Positions 23,666 through 32,611 of a DNA stretch of 64,000 bases are shown here, in pieces. Each line of letters opens with the position of its first letter. Position 1 is the first letter of the stretch. The stretch lies in contig NZ_CP018221.1 of assembly GCF_001890385.1 (NCBI RefSeq), positions 1,475,501 through 1,539,500 on the forward strand, written 5' to 3'. Under the pieces are notes generated by a model. The model saw only the letters and a list, made by a program, of their open reading frames with translations. It was not told the origin of the DNA and searched no databases. This DNA comes from Tardibacter chloracetimidivorans (GTDB lineage Bacteria > Pseudomonadota > Alphaproteobacteria > Sphingomonadales > Sphingomonadaceae). Made by a program: the position numbers and the translations under genes.

Positions 23666-24985
23666 ATGATCAGCCCCTTCGCCGCGCCGACCTGGCGTGA
23701 CCGCCTACCGCAAGGCGTCCGTCCGTATCTGGAACCCGCGCCGTTGGCGGCGCTGTTTCTCGGCATCTCGTCGGGCTTTCCCTTCGCGATGCTCGCGGCG
23801 ACGCTCACCAACCGGCTGTCGGAAGCGGGGATCGACAAGAAATCGATCTCGGCCTTCGCGCTCGCGCTGCTGATCTACAGCTTCAAATGGGCCTGGGCTC
23901 CGCTGGTGGACCGGGTCCACATCCCCATTCTCTCCGCCCGCTTCGGCCAGCGCCGCGCGTGGCTTTGGCTGGCCGGGTTCGCGGTGATGGCGGCCGTGGT
24001 GACGCTTGGCTTCGCCGATCCGGCGGCCGACATCCGCACCGTCGCCTATGCCGCGATTCTGCTGGGCTTCTGCGGCGCAACCTTCGACATCGTGATCGAT
24101 GCCTACCGGATCGAGCTGTTGAAGCCGGAACAGCTGGGCGTGGGCTCCGGCATGTCGCAATATGGCTGGCGGATCGGGGCGGCGGTGGCCGCCTCGCTGG
24201 CGCTGTTCGTCGCGCTGCGGACTGACTGGACGCTTGGCTATATCGCCTGTGCGCCGCTTGCGCTTTCCGCCATGCTCGCCTCGCTGGTGATGGGCGAACC
24301 CGAACGGCATCGCGAGCCCACGCCCAAGCGGGGCATGGCCGAGCTGGTCGACGCCTTCGTCTCCCCGCTCAAGGACTTCTTCACTCGCGAGGGCGCGCTT
24401 GTCGTGCTGCTGTTCGTGCTGGTCCACAAGATCGGCGACACCATGGCCAATCTGATGATCCGCGACCTGCTCGTCGGCCTTGGCTTCACCAAGGACGAGA
24501 TACTGGTGGGCGATGTCTGGGTTGGCTTCATCGCGCTGCTGGCCGGGATCTTCGTCGGCGGCTGGCTTTACGCGCGGCTCGGCATGAAGCGGTCGGTGAT
24601 GATCAGCCTGCTCCTGATGGCGGTATCGAACCTGAGCTTTGCAGCGCTTGCGGCTGCGGGCCATTCGATGCCGTGGCTTGCGTTCACCATCGGCTTTGAA
24701 AACTTTGCAAGCGGCATCGGCGGCGTGGTGGTGGTGGCCTATCTGTCGGCGCTGTGCAACCTGGCGTTCACTGCGACGCAGTTCGCGCTTCTGTCGGCTG
24801 CGGCCGCGATTGTCGGACGCTTCCTCACCGGCACCACGGCAGGCGCGCTGATCGAAGGTATCGGCTATGTGGATTTCTATCTGCTGACGACCGCGCTCGC
24901 CTTGCCGGGCGTGATCATCTACTGGTTGATGATGCGGTCCGGCCTTGTCGACCGCTCGGTCGGGTCGGCCGCGAGAGAAGGCTGA
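23666..24985 (+). CDS. ampG: AmpG-like MFS muropeptide permease
   Basis: About 439 residues with about 12 hydrophobic segments, starting APLAALFLGISSGFPFAMLA, the SGFP-containing first helix typical of AmpG and its relatives. Further marks are YSFKWAWAPLVDR and FDIVIDAYRIELL. AmpG imports GlcNAc-anhydromuropeptides for cell-wall recycling and influences beta-lactamase induction. The ATG at 23666 is preferred over a TTG at 23657. Substrate assignment is by homology only. Confidence 0.85.
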   Translation: MISPFAAPTWRDRLPQGVRPYLEPAPLAALFLGISSGFPFAMLAATLTNRLSEAGIDKKSISAFALALLIYSFKWAWAPLVDRVHIPILSARFGQRRAWLWLAGFAVMAAVVTLGFADPAADIRTVAYAAILLGFCGATFDIVIDAYRIELLKPEQLGVGSGMSQYGWRIGAAVAASLALFVALRTDWTLGYIACAPLALSAMLASLVMGEPERHREPTPKRGMAELVDAFVSPLKDFFTREGALVVLLFVLVHKIGDTMANLMIRDLLVGLGFTKDEILVGDVWVGFIALLAGIFVGGWLYARLGMKRSVMISLLLMAVSNLSFAALAAAGHSMPWLAFTIGFENFASGIGGVVVVAYLSALCNLAFTATQFALLSAAAAIVGRFLTGTTAGALIEGIGYVDFYLLTTALALPGVIIYWLMMRSGLVDRSVGSAAREG

Positions 24986-25019
24986 ACCCGACCCGGAGAA
25001 AGATGCAAAGGAGAGGTCC

Positions 25020-25427
25020 ATGGCCGTCATCGGCATCGACCATGTGAACATCCGCACTTCGGATGTCGCCGCAACCCTCGGTTTTTTCAGGGATGTGCTG
25101 GAGATGACGGTCACGCCGCCGCCCGGCCGGTCCAGCATCAGCGACAGCGGATGGGTGCTGGACGGCAACGGCCATGCCGCGATCCATGTGGGGTCCACAA
25201 GCCTCGCCTTTCCGGGCGATGACAAGCAGGCCGCGGTGGCTTCGCGTGGCAGCGGCGCGGTCCATCATGTCGCGCTGAACTGCGGCGACTATGCAGCCAC
25301 GCGCGACAGGTTCGCCCGGCTCGGCCTGAGCTTCACCGAAAACCATATTCGGGCAGCAGGGCTGCGGCAGATCTTCGTCCACGAGCCGAACGGCGTGCTG
25401 ATCGAACTGAACTTCCGCGAGGCGTGA
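25020..25427 (+). CDS. VOC superfamily (glyoxalase-like) protein
   Basis: 135 residues with two beta-alpha-beta-beta-beta modules: IDHVNIRTSDVAATLGFFRD at the start and VHHVALNCGDYAATRDRFAR in the second half, ending FVHEPNGVLIELNF with the metal-ligand Glu. This is the dioxygenase/glyoxalase fold. The substrate is unknown. It lies 34 bases after the AmpG-like gene and converges on motB. Confidence 0.85.
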   Translation: MAVIGIDHVNIRTSDVAATLGFFRDVLEMTVTPPPGRSSISDSGWVLDGNGHAAIHVGSTSLAFPGDDKQAAVASRGSGAVHHVALNCGDYAATRDRFARLGLSFTENHIRAAGLRQIFVHEPNGVLIELNFREA

Positions 25428-25445
25428 CGCGCGACAGGCTGAACA

Positions 25446-26357
25446 TCACTTGCCCGGCGTGCGGTACAGCAAGGTGACGCTGATCCGGCGGTTGCGCGGA
25501 TCATAGGGGTTCTGGGCGTTGAAGGGCTCGCGGTCGGCGACGCCTTCCAGTCGGGCGAAGCGCGTCGGATCCACCCCATTGGTGGCGAGCATGGCCCGCG
25601 TCGCCTCGGCCCGCTGCGACGACAAGATCCAGTTGTTCATGCCCTGCGGCGTTCCGGGACGCGGATTATAGGGCAGGCTGTCGGTGTGGCCGCGCATCGC
25701 GATCGGGTTGGGCAGCGTAGAGATGGCGCCCCCGACCTCCACCAGCAGTTCGGCGGCTGCCCGCGACAGACGATTGGTGCCGATATCGAACATCGCGAAA
25801 TCGGCCTCGTCCAATATCTCTATCCGCAGGCCTTCGGGCGTGATCGACAGGCGCACCTTGTCGCGCAGCTTCGCCAGATCGCCGTCGCGCGACATGCGCT
25901 GGCCAAGCTCGTTGGCGGCCTGCTCGAACCTTTTCTGGTCTTCCTTCTTCATCTGCTCGGTCCGGAGCCGTTCCTCCGGCGTCGGCGGCGCAACCTGCGC
26001 ATACATTGTGACGGGCAGCACCCGCTGCGATCCGGCGGGCACAGCCTGGGGCGCATTGCCGTCGGGCGCCATCATCGCTCGGCCACCCATCACGCCGTTC
26101 GACCCGCCCGCCTTGGTGTGCTGGACCAGGGTGGGCGAGAAATAATCGGCGATGCCCTTGCGCTGATCCTCGTTGGTGGCGCCGACGATCCAGAGCAGCA
26201 GGAAGAACGCCATCATCGCGGTCACGAAATCGGCATAGGCGACCTTCCACGCGCCGCCGTGATGGCCGCCATGTCCGGCCACCGTGATCTTCTTGATGAT
26301 GATCGGCGGCAGAACCTCTGATTCCGCGACCAACGGCTTCATCGGCTCGGCGCTCAT
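25446..26357 (-). CDS. motB: Flagellar motor stator protein MotB
   Basis: 303 residues. A cytoplasmic leader ends at the single membrane helix YADFVTAMMAFFLLLWIVGA, with the proton-carrying aspartate at Asp43. A plug segment follows, then an OmpA-like peptidoglycan-binding domain (PIAMRGHTDSLPYNP, SSQRAEATRAMLATNGVD, NRRISVTLLY). With MotA it forms the ion-driven stator. The YADF motif suggests proton coupling. The gene follows motA across a gap that holds a large hairpin. Confidence 0.97.
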   Translation of the reverse strand: MSAEPMKPLVAESEVLPPIIIKKITVAGHGGHHGGAWKVAYADFVTAMMAFFLLLWIVGATNEDQRKGIADYFSPTLVQHTKAGGSNGVMGGRAMMAPDGNAPQAVPAGSQRVLPVTMYAQVAPPTPEERLRTEQMKKEDQKRFEQAANELGQRMSRDGDLAKLRDKVRLSITPEGLRIEILDEADFAMFDIGTNRLSRAAAELLVEVGGAISTLPNPIAMRGHTDSLPYNPRPGTPQGMNNWILSSQRAEATRAMLATNGVDPTRFARLEGVADREPFNAQNPYDPRNRRISVTLLYRTPGK

Positions 26358-26396
26358 CTTTCTGAATCCTTACGGATTGAGCGGTGCCAGCCCGCT

Positions 26397-26448
26397 CCCC
26401 CACCCGGCCACCCAGCGGCAGCATCCTGAACGGGTGGCCGGGTGGGGG
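26397..26448 (-). promoter_or_regulatory. 17-bp stem hairpin in the motA-motB gap
   Basis: The arms 26397-26413 and 26432-26448 are perfect reverse complements (17 bp, almost all G/C), with an 18-base loop. There is no T-run after the stem on the minus strand. It may attenuate transcription between the two stator genes or stabilise the 3' end of motA mRNA. Confidence 0.75.
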
Positions 26449-26481
26449 GGCGGGCCGGTGCCGTAGCTGCGCGACCGCGCA

Positions 26482-27345
26482 TTATTTCGCCCTCAGCCCG
26501 TCGAACACCTCGGCAAAGCCGGGCTGGTTCTTGTGGCTGATGCTGGTACGCGCCGCCTCGATCACGATCGGCTGCGGATTGCCGAACAGCGAGGATATGA
26601 TGATCGCCTTGGCGACGTGATAGATCTCGCCGTCCTCCTCGACGATCTGCTCCAGGCGGCTGGCGAGCGGCGAGACGATGCCATAGGCGAGCAGCACGCC
26701 TAGGAAGGTGCCGACCAGCGCCGATCCGATCATGCCGCCAAGCACGGCGGGCGGCTGGTCGATCGATCCCATGGTCTTCACCACGCCAAGCACCGCCGCG
26801 ACGATACCAAGCGCAGGAAGCGCGTCGCCCAGCGTCTGAAGCACCTTCACCGTCTTTTCGACGCCGTGATGGTGGGTCTTCAGCGCATTGTCCATGATCT
26901 CCTCGACTGCGTGGACGTTGAGCGTGCCCGACGACACGACCACAAGCCGGATCGCGTCGCAGATGAAATCGATCAGGAAATGGTCTTTCAGCAGCTTGGG
27001 ATAATCGGCAAAGATGTTGCTGGACTGGGGATTTTCGATGTGCGCTTCCATCGCCACGGGGCCGTCGGTGCGCAGCATCTTCATCAGCTTGGCGGTGAGG
27101 AAGATGGTGTCGAGATAATCCTGCTTGAAATAGGTCGGCCCCTTGAAGACCTTGCCGACGCCGCCGCCTACCTGCTTGAGCAGGCCCATGGAGTTGCCCA
27201 GCAGCAGCGCGCCCGCCGCGGCACCGCCGATGATGAGCATTTCATGGGGGATGGCGTGAAACACCGGGCCGAGATGCCCGCCGGTAATGGCGAAACCGCC
27301 GAACACCATGGCAAACAGCACGATAAGCCCGATTGCCGCAAACAT
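26482..27345 (-). CDS. motA: Flagellar motor stator protein MotA
   Basis: 287 residues with four membrane helices: FAAIGLIVLFAMVFGGFAIT, MLIIGGAAAGALLLG, then after a charged cytoplasmic loop ALPALGIVAAVLGVVKTMGS and LVGTFLGVLLAYGIVSPLAS. The last pair carries the conserved prolines near the ion channel. It is transcribed from a sigma-28 site immediately upstream, and motB follows. Confidence 0.97.
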   Translation of the reverse strand: MFAAIGLIVLFAMVFGGFAITGGHLGPVFHAIPHEMLIIGGAAAGALLLGNSMGLLKQVGGGVGKVFKGPTYFKQDYLDTIFLTAKLMKMLRTDGPVAMEAHIENPQSSNIFADYPKLLKDHFLIDFICDAIRLVVVSSGTLNVHAVEEIMDNALKTHHHGVEKTVKVLQTLGDALPALGIVAAVLGVVKTMGSIDQPPAVLGGMIGSALVGTFLGVLLAYGIVSPLASRLEQIVEEDGEIYHVAKAIIISSLFGNPQPIVIEAARTSISHKNQPGFAEVFDGLRAK

Positions 27346-27391
27346 ATTCCCGCCACCCCGATTAGATCACGCGTCTTTCCGCCTGATCTGT

Positions 27392-27418
27392 TTAACGACC
27401 CGATCCGGAAAAACTTTA
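27392..27418 (-). promoter_or_regulatory. Sigma-28 (FliA) promoter of motA
   Basis: On the minus strand: TAAAGTTT, an 11-base spacer, GTCGTTAA. The -35 box is identical to consensus and the -10 matches six of eight positions. It lies between the flgL stop and the motA start, so motAB can be expressed late and apart from the flgB-L operon. Confidence 0.8.
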
Positions 27419-27444
27419 GCCGCCGCCAGGTTAACGCTTCGCCA

Positions 27445-28374
27445 TCAAAGATACTGGAAAAGCGACAGTTTCTTGATCTGCGCGAAGCTCTGCTGCGATG
27501 CCTGAAGCAGGGTCATCGCGCTTTGCAGCTGCGTGATCGCGCCCGCCACGTCGAGGCTTTCGATCTTGCTCTGGGCGATGGTCATCGTCGTCTCCAGCGT
27601 CTTCAGCCGCTCGCTTTCCGTATCCACCTGCGCCAGCCGCGAGCCGAAGATGGCGCGCTGGTCGATCAGCCGGTCCACCCCGGCGCTGAGGTCTGCAAGC
27701 GCCTTGTCCATGCTGGCCTGAAACGCCGGTTGATCGGCGGGCGTCAGCGGCGGATTGTCGAGCGCGTCCTTGAACTCCATCAGCGACTGGAAGATCGTCT
27801 GCCGGCCCGATGACGTGTCGATCGACAGCATCGAAAGGCCGCTCGCCCCCGTGGAGACGGTGACGTCTGCGTTGACCGGAACGCGGGGCGGCTCCCCGCT
27901 GCCCTGCCAGAGGATTGCGCCCGATGCGTCGCGCGCAAAGGCGGGTGCGCCGACCTGCGCGCCGGAGAAAATATAGTTGCCGGAGGAATCGCGCGTGTTC
28001 GCCAGCGCCAGCACCTGCTCGATGATCTGGGCCAGTTCGGTCGAGATATTCTGCCGGTCGGTTGCGGTCATGGTGCCGTTCGCCGCGATGATCGCAAGCT
28101 CGCGCGCCCGGACAAGCTGGTTCGACATGGATTCCGCCGCACTGTCGGCCAGCGAAATCTGCGTGGTGATCGTGTCCATGTTGCGGATGAACTGCTGGTT
28201 GTCGGTGATGCTGCGTTGAAGATCGACCACCCGGTTCGCGCCAAGCGGATCGTCCGACGGGCGCAGCACGCGCTTGCCGGTCGCGATCTGCGTCTGGAGC
28301 CGATCGATCGTCGATTGCAGGTCCGCCATGCGGCTGGTCTGCGAATTATAGGACTGGAAGCTGCCGATACGCAT
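27445..28374 (-). CDS. flgL: Hook-filament junction protein FlgL
   Basis: 309 residues with the flagellin-like N-terminus (DLQSTIDRLQTQIATGKRVL and PSDDPLGANRVVDLQRSI) and C-terminus (QVDTESERLKTLETTMTIAQ). It forms the last junction layer before the filament. It is the last gene of the flgB-to-flgL run, starting six bases after the flgK stop. Confidence 0.95.
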   Translation of the reverse strand: MRIGSFQSYNSQTSRMADLQSTIDRLQTQIATGKRVLRPSDDPLGANRVVDLQRSITDNQQFIRNMDTITTQISLADSAAESMSNQLVRARELAIIAANGTMTATDRQNISTELAQIIEQVLALANTRDSSGNYIFSGAQVGAPAFARDASGAILWQGSGEPPRVPVNADVTVSTGASGLSMLSIDTSSGRQTIFQSLMEFKDALDNPPLTPADQPAFQASMDKALADLSAGVDRLIDQRAIFGSRLAQVDTESERLKTLETTMTIAQSKIESLDVAGAITQLQSAMTLLQASQQSFAQIKKLSLFQYL

Positions 28375-28380
28375 TGTTCA

Positions 28381-30270
28381 TCACCGAATGTCGAGCATGG
28401 TCTGGAAGATCTCGCGCGCTGCCGCGATGATCTTTGCGCTGGCCTGATAGGCCTGTTGGAAACGGATGAGTTCGGCCGCTTCCTCGTCGAGATTGACGGC
28501 GGATGCGGAGTCGCGCGCCTCCAGCGCCTTGTCGCGGACGGCCTGGGCGGCGGTGGCGAGCGCCGTGGTGTCGCTGAGGTTGGTCGCGACCCGCGTCACC
28601 TCGCGCGTGAACTTGCCTTCAAATCCGGGGTTGCCGAGCCGCGTGTCGATGAGCGCCCGGATATTGCCGTTGTCGGCCATGCCGGCGGGCGTCGGCTGCA
28701 CCGTGAAGCTGTCTCCGGGCTGGAGGCTGCCCGACAGCTGAACGTCAAAGCCGTTCACCGGAATCCATGCGCCCGGAACATAGGGGCCGCTCGCCAGCAC
28801 GGTCGGCGGAACGGCAGTGTCGGCGGCGTCGATGATCTCATATATATTGCCCGCGCCGGCCTGAATGACGAAGCTGGAAGGCGCAGGCGCTGGAATGGCG
28901 GCCGCCGCCGGATTGGTGCGAACCGCGACCGTGCCGCTGCCCTCATTGTCCCCCGATATGCTGGCGGAAAAGGGCGCCGCGGCGGCGACCTCTGCCCCAT
29001 CGTCGATCAGCACGCGCATGCCCGCAGCGCCGGTCTGCCCCTTGATCGCGAACCAGTCGCCGCCCACCGGCGCGCCGCCAAGATCGAGGTGGACCCCGTC
29101 AAGATCGAGCGAGTCCGTGCCAGACACCGACGCGCTGCCATCGGTGCGCGACAGCGTCCACTGGCTGGTCGTTCCGTCATAGCGAAGCTCGTAGCCGCCG
29201 GGGAAAACCTGCGTCTGGTCGGTCACCTCCATCCGCAACGTGGCCTGCCCCACATTGGTGCGCGACGGGGTGGCCGCAAGCGAACTGGTGGCGAACAGGT
29301 CCGCGCCCGGCTGGCCGTTCAGGTCAACGCCCTGGCGGTGCACGGCGTTGACCGTGGTGACGAACTGATTGGCGAGAGTGTCGAGCGCGGCGGCGCTGTC
29401 CGAAAGCTGGACATAGGCGTCGGCAAGGCCGGCGAGCGCGCCGCTGGCCGGGACCGAGATCAGCCCCGAATTGCCGAACGGGTCGAGCGTGAGCTGGATC
29501 TTGCCATTGGCTTCGGCCGCGCCGAGCAGCTTTGGCCCCCTCTGGTCGACAAGCAACGGCCCGTTGCTGTTGTCCAGCCGGACGTTGACCGTGCCGTCGG
29601 GCCTGATCTCCGCGTCGATCTTCACCAGCCCGGCCAGCTCCTGAAGCAGCCGGTCGCGGTCGTCCTCAAGCCCCGCGTTCTGCGAGGTGCCGTCGGCCGT
29701 GCGGCGCAGGCTGGAATTGAGGCTGGAAAGCGAACGGCCGATCTCGTTGATCCGCGCGACCGTCTGGTCGACGTCCTGCCTGATGCCGGTGCGCGTGCCC
29801 GCGAACGACTGGGCAAGCGAGCGGAACTGATCGGCGACCTTGCCCGCCGATGCCAGAAAGGCGTCACGCGCCGAGCCGGATGTCGGATCGGCCGCAAGGT
29901 CCTGCGCGGCGTTGTAGAAGCCGGTAAGCTGCCCGCCCAGTCCCTGGGAATCATTGTTGAGATAGGACTGGATCTGATCGAGCCAGCCCTGCCTGGCGGC
30001 CGCACGCGCATAATCACCCGCCGCCGTCCGGGCATCGTTGGTCAAAAAGCTGTTATAGGCGCGCAGCACGCCGGAGACGTTGACGCCCGAGCCTGCCTTC
30101 ACGTCGCGCACCAGCGGATAGCCGGTGCCGGCGGACGGGTTCTCGGTCACCACCGCCTGACGGCGCGCATAGCCGGCGACGTTGGCGTTGGAGATATTCT
30201 CGCCGATGATGTCGAGCGCCGTCTGATAGGCGCGGACGCCCGCCGCGCCAAGGCCAAGCAGGTCGCTCAT
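28381..30270 (-). CDS. flgK: Hook-filament junction protein FlgK
   Basis: 629 residues. The N-terminus GLGAAGVRAYQTALDIIGEN then NISNANVAGYARRQAV is the conserved FlgK rod/hook signature. The C-terminus SVNLDEEAAELIRFQQAYQA ends in ...IFQTMLDIR, the D0 helix. The large middle is the variable domain. The start overlaps flgJ as ATGA. Export probably uses the FlgN-like chaperone. Confidence 0.96.
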   Translation of the reverse strand: MSDLLGLGAAGVRAYQTALDIIGENISNANVAGYARRQAVVTENPSAGTGYPLVRDVKAGSGVNVSGVLRAYNSFLTNDARTAAGDYARAAARQGWLDQIQSYLNNDSQGLGGQLTGFYNAAQDLAADPTSGSARDAFLASAGKVADQFRSLAQSFAGTRTGIRQDVDQTVARINEIGRSLSSLNSSLRRTADGTSQNAGLEDDRDRLLQELAGLVKIDAEIRPDGTVNVRLDNSNGPLLVDQRGPKLLGAAEANGKIQLTLDPFGNSGLISVPASGALAGLADAYVQLSDSAAALDTLANQFVTTVNAVHRQGVDLNGQPGADLFATSSLAATPSRTNVGQATLRMEVTDQTQVFPGGYELRYDGTTSQWTLSRTDGSASVSGTDSLDLDGVHLDLGGAPVGGDWFAIKGQTGAAGMRVLIDDGAEVAAAAPFSASISGDNEGSGTVAVRTNPAAAAIPAPAPSSFVIQAGAGNIYEIIDAADTAVPPTVLASGPYVPGAWIPVNGFDVQLSGSLQPGDSFTVQPTPAGMADNGNIRALIDTRLGNPGFEGKFTREVTRVATNLSDTTALATAAQAVRDKALEARDSASAVNLDEEAAELIRFQQAYQASAKIIAAAREIFQTMLDIR

Positions 30271-30596
30271 TCAGGCGCTCCCTTCGCTTCGTCCGTCGCC
30301 GCCATCGGCTGCGCCCGATCCAGAAAATCGGCCATCGCCTTTGCGATGCCAAGCGTGCCGCGCTTTGCCATTTCCTCGGAAAAGCGCGCGTCCTGCATGT
30401 CGCGGAAGGTCCTCATCGCGTCATTTTCAAACATGCCGCCGCCAAGGCTCGTCTTGCGCGCCTCCTTCAGCATCATGTTGACGAACACCGCCTCGAACTT
30501 CTGCGCCGCCTTTTCCAGATTGGCGCGGCTGGCGCGGCGGCTGTCGTCGACCGCCGCCGGTCCGGCAGACTGGATGCTGTTGATCGGTGCGGTCAT
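30267..30596 (-). CDS. flgJ: Rod-binding protein FlgJ, N-terminal domain only
   Basis: 109 residues: EKAAQKFEAVFVNMMLKEAR, then MFENDAMRTFRDMQDARFSE and a C-terminal helix. This is the rod-scaffolding half of FlgJ. The C-terminal muramidase domain of enterobacterial FlgJ is absent, as is usual in alphaproteobacteria. A separate transglycosylase gene at 17633-18454 may supply the activity. The ATG at 30596 is chosen over a codon three residues earlier. Confidence 0.9.
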   Translation of the reverse strand: MTAPINSIQSAGPAAVDDSRRASRANLEKAAQKFEAVFVNMMLKEARKTSLGGGMFENDAMRTFRDMQDARFSEEMAKRGTLGIAKAMADFLDRAQPMAATDEAKGAPE

Positions 30597-30613
30597 CTTG
30601 CACATTCCTTCTG

Positions 30614-30684
30614 ACCGTCATGCTGAACTTGGTTCAGCATCCATGAACGCCGCCGCGCAGGGATGTACGGTCCCGTGTTCATGG
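30614..30684. repeat. Dispersed palindromic repeat, flgI-flgJ gap
   Basis: Starts with the hairpin ATGCTGAAC / GTTCAGCAT (30620-30628 and 30632-30640), then CCATGAAC (30641-30648) paired with GTTCATGG (30677-30684). It has the same CCATGAAC / GTTCATGG core as the copies near 31800, 38124 and 53849. The distal hairpin is missing. Confidence 0.75.
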
Positions 30685-30702
30685 GTGGAGCAAACTTCAT
30701 CC

Positions 30703-31803
30703 TCAAATCACGATCAGCTCGGCCTTGAGTGCGCCCGCCTGCTTGAGCGCCTCCAATATGGCCACGAGGTCGCCGGGGCTTGCGCCAAGCGCGTTCACCG
30801 ACTTCACGATGTCGTCCAGCGCGACGCCGGGCGCGAAGAGGAACATGTTGCCGCCCTTCTGCTCCACCTCGATGCCGCTGTCGGCAACCACCGCCGTCTG
30901 CCCGCGCGAGAACGGTCCCGGCTGGCTGACCTGCGGATTTTCGGTGATCTTCACCGTCATGCTGCCGTGACTGACCGCCGCCGCCGAGACGCGGACATTG
31001 GCGCCGATCACGACCGTACCGGTGCGCGAATTGACGACGACGCGCGCGACCGGATCGGCAGGCCTCACTTCGATATTCTCTACGATCGAGACCAGGCTGA
31101 TGCGCTGGCTGGCGTCCATCGGGGCCGACACCTGGATCGACACCGCATCGAGCGGCGAGGCAGCGCCTGGCCCCAACGTGCCGTTGATCGCTTCGGCAAC
31201 ACGCTTGCTGGTGGTGAAATCGGCCTCGCGCAGGTTGAACATCAGCGCGGGCGAGGTGTTGAACGGGGTGTCGACCATCCGCTCCACCGTCGCGCCATCG
31301 GGAATGCGGCCCGATGAAGGGACGTTCACGACCACCTGCGATCCGTCGCCGCCTTCCACGCCAAGCCCGCCGACGGCGAGGCTGCCCTGCGCCATCGCAT
31401 AGGGCTCCCCGTCCGCGCCGACGAGCGGAGTCAAAAGCAGATTGCCGCCGCGAAGCGACTTGGCCTTGCCGATGGCGGAAACGGTGACGTCGATCTTCTG
31501 GCCCGGCTTTGCGAACGGCGGCAGATCGGCGGTGATCATCACCGCCGCCGCGTTCTTGAGGCTGGCCTTGACGTTGGGCGGGATGACGACGCCAAAGCGG
31601 GCGATCGCGCTCTTCATGCTCTGGATCGTATATTCCAGATTATCATCGCCGGTGCCGTTGAGGCCGACGACGATGCCATAGCCGACCAGCTGGTTCGTCC
31701 GGATGCCCGCGAAATTGCCCAGATCCTTGATCCGTTCGGCCGAGGCGGGCGTGGCGACAAGACAGAGTAGCGCCATGGCCGCGAGCCGCAAATGTTTCGT
31801 CAC
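30703..31803 (-). CDS. flgI: Flagellar P-ring protein FlgI
   Basis: About 366 residues. A GTG start at 31803 gives a proper signal peptide with basic residues (V/MTKHLRLAAMALLCLVATPA, cleaved before ERIKDL). An ATG at 31776 would give a short, uncharged leader. The mature protein is canonical FlgI (IKDLGNFAGIRTNQLVGYG, GTGDDNLEYTIQSMKSAIAR). It polymerises in the peptidoglycan layer with help from FlgA. The GTG start lies within a dispersed repeat. Confidence 0.94.
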   Translation of the reverse strand: MTKHLRLAAMALLCLVATPASAERIKDLGNFAGIRTNQLVGYGIVVGLNGTGDDNLEYTIQSMKSAIARFGVVIPPNVKASLKNAAAVMITADLPPFAKPGQKIDVTVSAIGKAKSLRGGNLLLTPLVGADGEPYAMAQGSLAVGGLGVEGGDGSQVVVNVPSSGRIPDGATVERMVDTPFNTSPALMFNLREADFTTSKRVAEAINGTLGPGAASPLDAVSIQVSAPMDASQRISLVSIVENIEVRPADPVARVVVNSRTGTVVIGANVRVSAAAVSHGSMTVKITENPQVSQPGPFSRGQTAVVADSGIEVEQKGGNMFLFAPGVALDDIVKSVNALGASPGDLVAILEALKQAGALKAELIVI

Positions 31804-31890
31804 CCTGGCGAAGGCCGGGGTCCATGAACGCAGGCGGCCGCCAACACGGGCGCGGCGGTGTTCATGGATTCCCGCCTTCGCGGGAATGAC
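31799..31890. repeat. Dispersed palindromic repeat, flgH-flgI gap
   Basis: A decayed left hairpin (GTCACCCTGGCGAAGGCCGGGG) leads to CCATGAAC, a spacer, GTTCATGG and a right hairpin ATTCCCGCCTTCGCGGGAAT. It fills most of the flgH-flgI gap, and its left edge supplies the GTG start codon of flgI. Confidence 0.8.
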
Positions 31891-31921
31891 GGGAAAAGGA
31901 TCGGGATGCATGTTCAGCACC

Positions 31922-32611
31922 TCAAAACGGGGTGATCGCGGTGAAGAAGCGCTGCAGCCAGCCCATGCGGCTTTGCTGCGCTATCTCGCCGGTGCCGGAA
32001 TAGGCGATGCGGGCGTCCGCCACCCGGGTGGAAAGCACGACATTCTCGGGCGTCACGTCCTGCGGGCGGACGATGCCTGCGATCTGGATATATTCCTCGC
32101 CCCGGTTCAGCTTCATCAGCTTCTGGCCGCGCACCAGCATCGTGCCGTTGGGATAGACCTGGGCGACGGTGACGGTGATCTGCCCGGAAAGCTGGTTCGA
32201 TTGCGCGGCACCCCCCTGCCCCTTGAAGCTCTGTGCGCTGCCGCCCGAAAGCAGCCCGTCCGGCACCCATGAAAAGGGCTTAGCGTCCGGCAGGGTGAGG
32301 CTCATGTCGCTGTCGCGCGAGCTGGTGGCCGACGCCGTCTTCGACGCCTGGGTGCGCTCCACCAGCGCGATCGTCAGCACATCGCCCACGCGCCGGGCGC
32401 GATTGTCCTCCACCAGGCTCGCGAAGCGGCCGGGCTGATAGATCGCGCCGGTCGGCTGGGCGGGCTGGGTGACGGGCGGCGCATAGCTGGGCGCGAACTC
32501 CGCCGACGGCCGCTCATATGGCGCGGCGCAGGCGGCGAGACCGACGAGCGGAAGGACTGCGCCAAGCACGAACGGTTTGGGAGAACTGAAATTACATGTT
32601 CTGCGTGGCAT
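31922..32611 (-). CDS. flgH: Flagellar L-ring lipoprotein FlgH
   Basis: 229 residues with a lipoprotein signal ending in the lipobox LAAC (Cys28). The mature part has the FlgH pattern IYQPGRFASLVEDNRARRVG, DVLTIALVERTQASKTASAT and LVRGQKLMKLNRGEEYIQ. It forms the L ring in the outer membrane. The start overlaps the end of flgG by 20 bases. Confidence 0.95.
   Translation of the reverse strand: MPRRTCNFSSPKPFVLGAVLPLVGLAACAAPYERPSAEFAPSYAPPVTQPAQPTGAIYQPGRFASLVEDNRARRVGDVLTIALVERTQASKTASATSSRDSDMSLTLPDAKPFSWVPDGLLSGGSAQSFKGQGGAAQSNQLSGQITVTVAQVYPNGTMLVRGQKLMKLNRGEEYIQIAGIVRPQDVTPENVVLSTRVADARIAYSGTGEIAQQSRMGWLQRFFTAITPF

Noticed and set aside
29110-29140. TGGCACG on the minus strand within flgK
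   Set aside because: The -12 TTGC is missing at the right spacing and the site is inside a coding region.
28216-31317. A plus-strand open frame of about 1,030 codons
   Set aside because: It runs antisense to flgK, flgJ and flgI and has no recognisable domain or ribosome site.
31804-31920. A longer N-terminus for FlgI (ATG at 31920)
   Set aside because: It translates the palindromic repeat and would hide the signal peptide.
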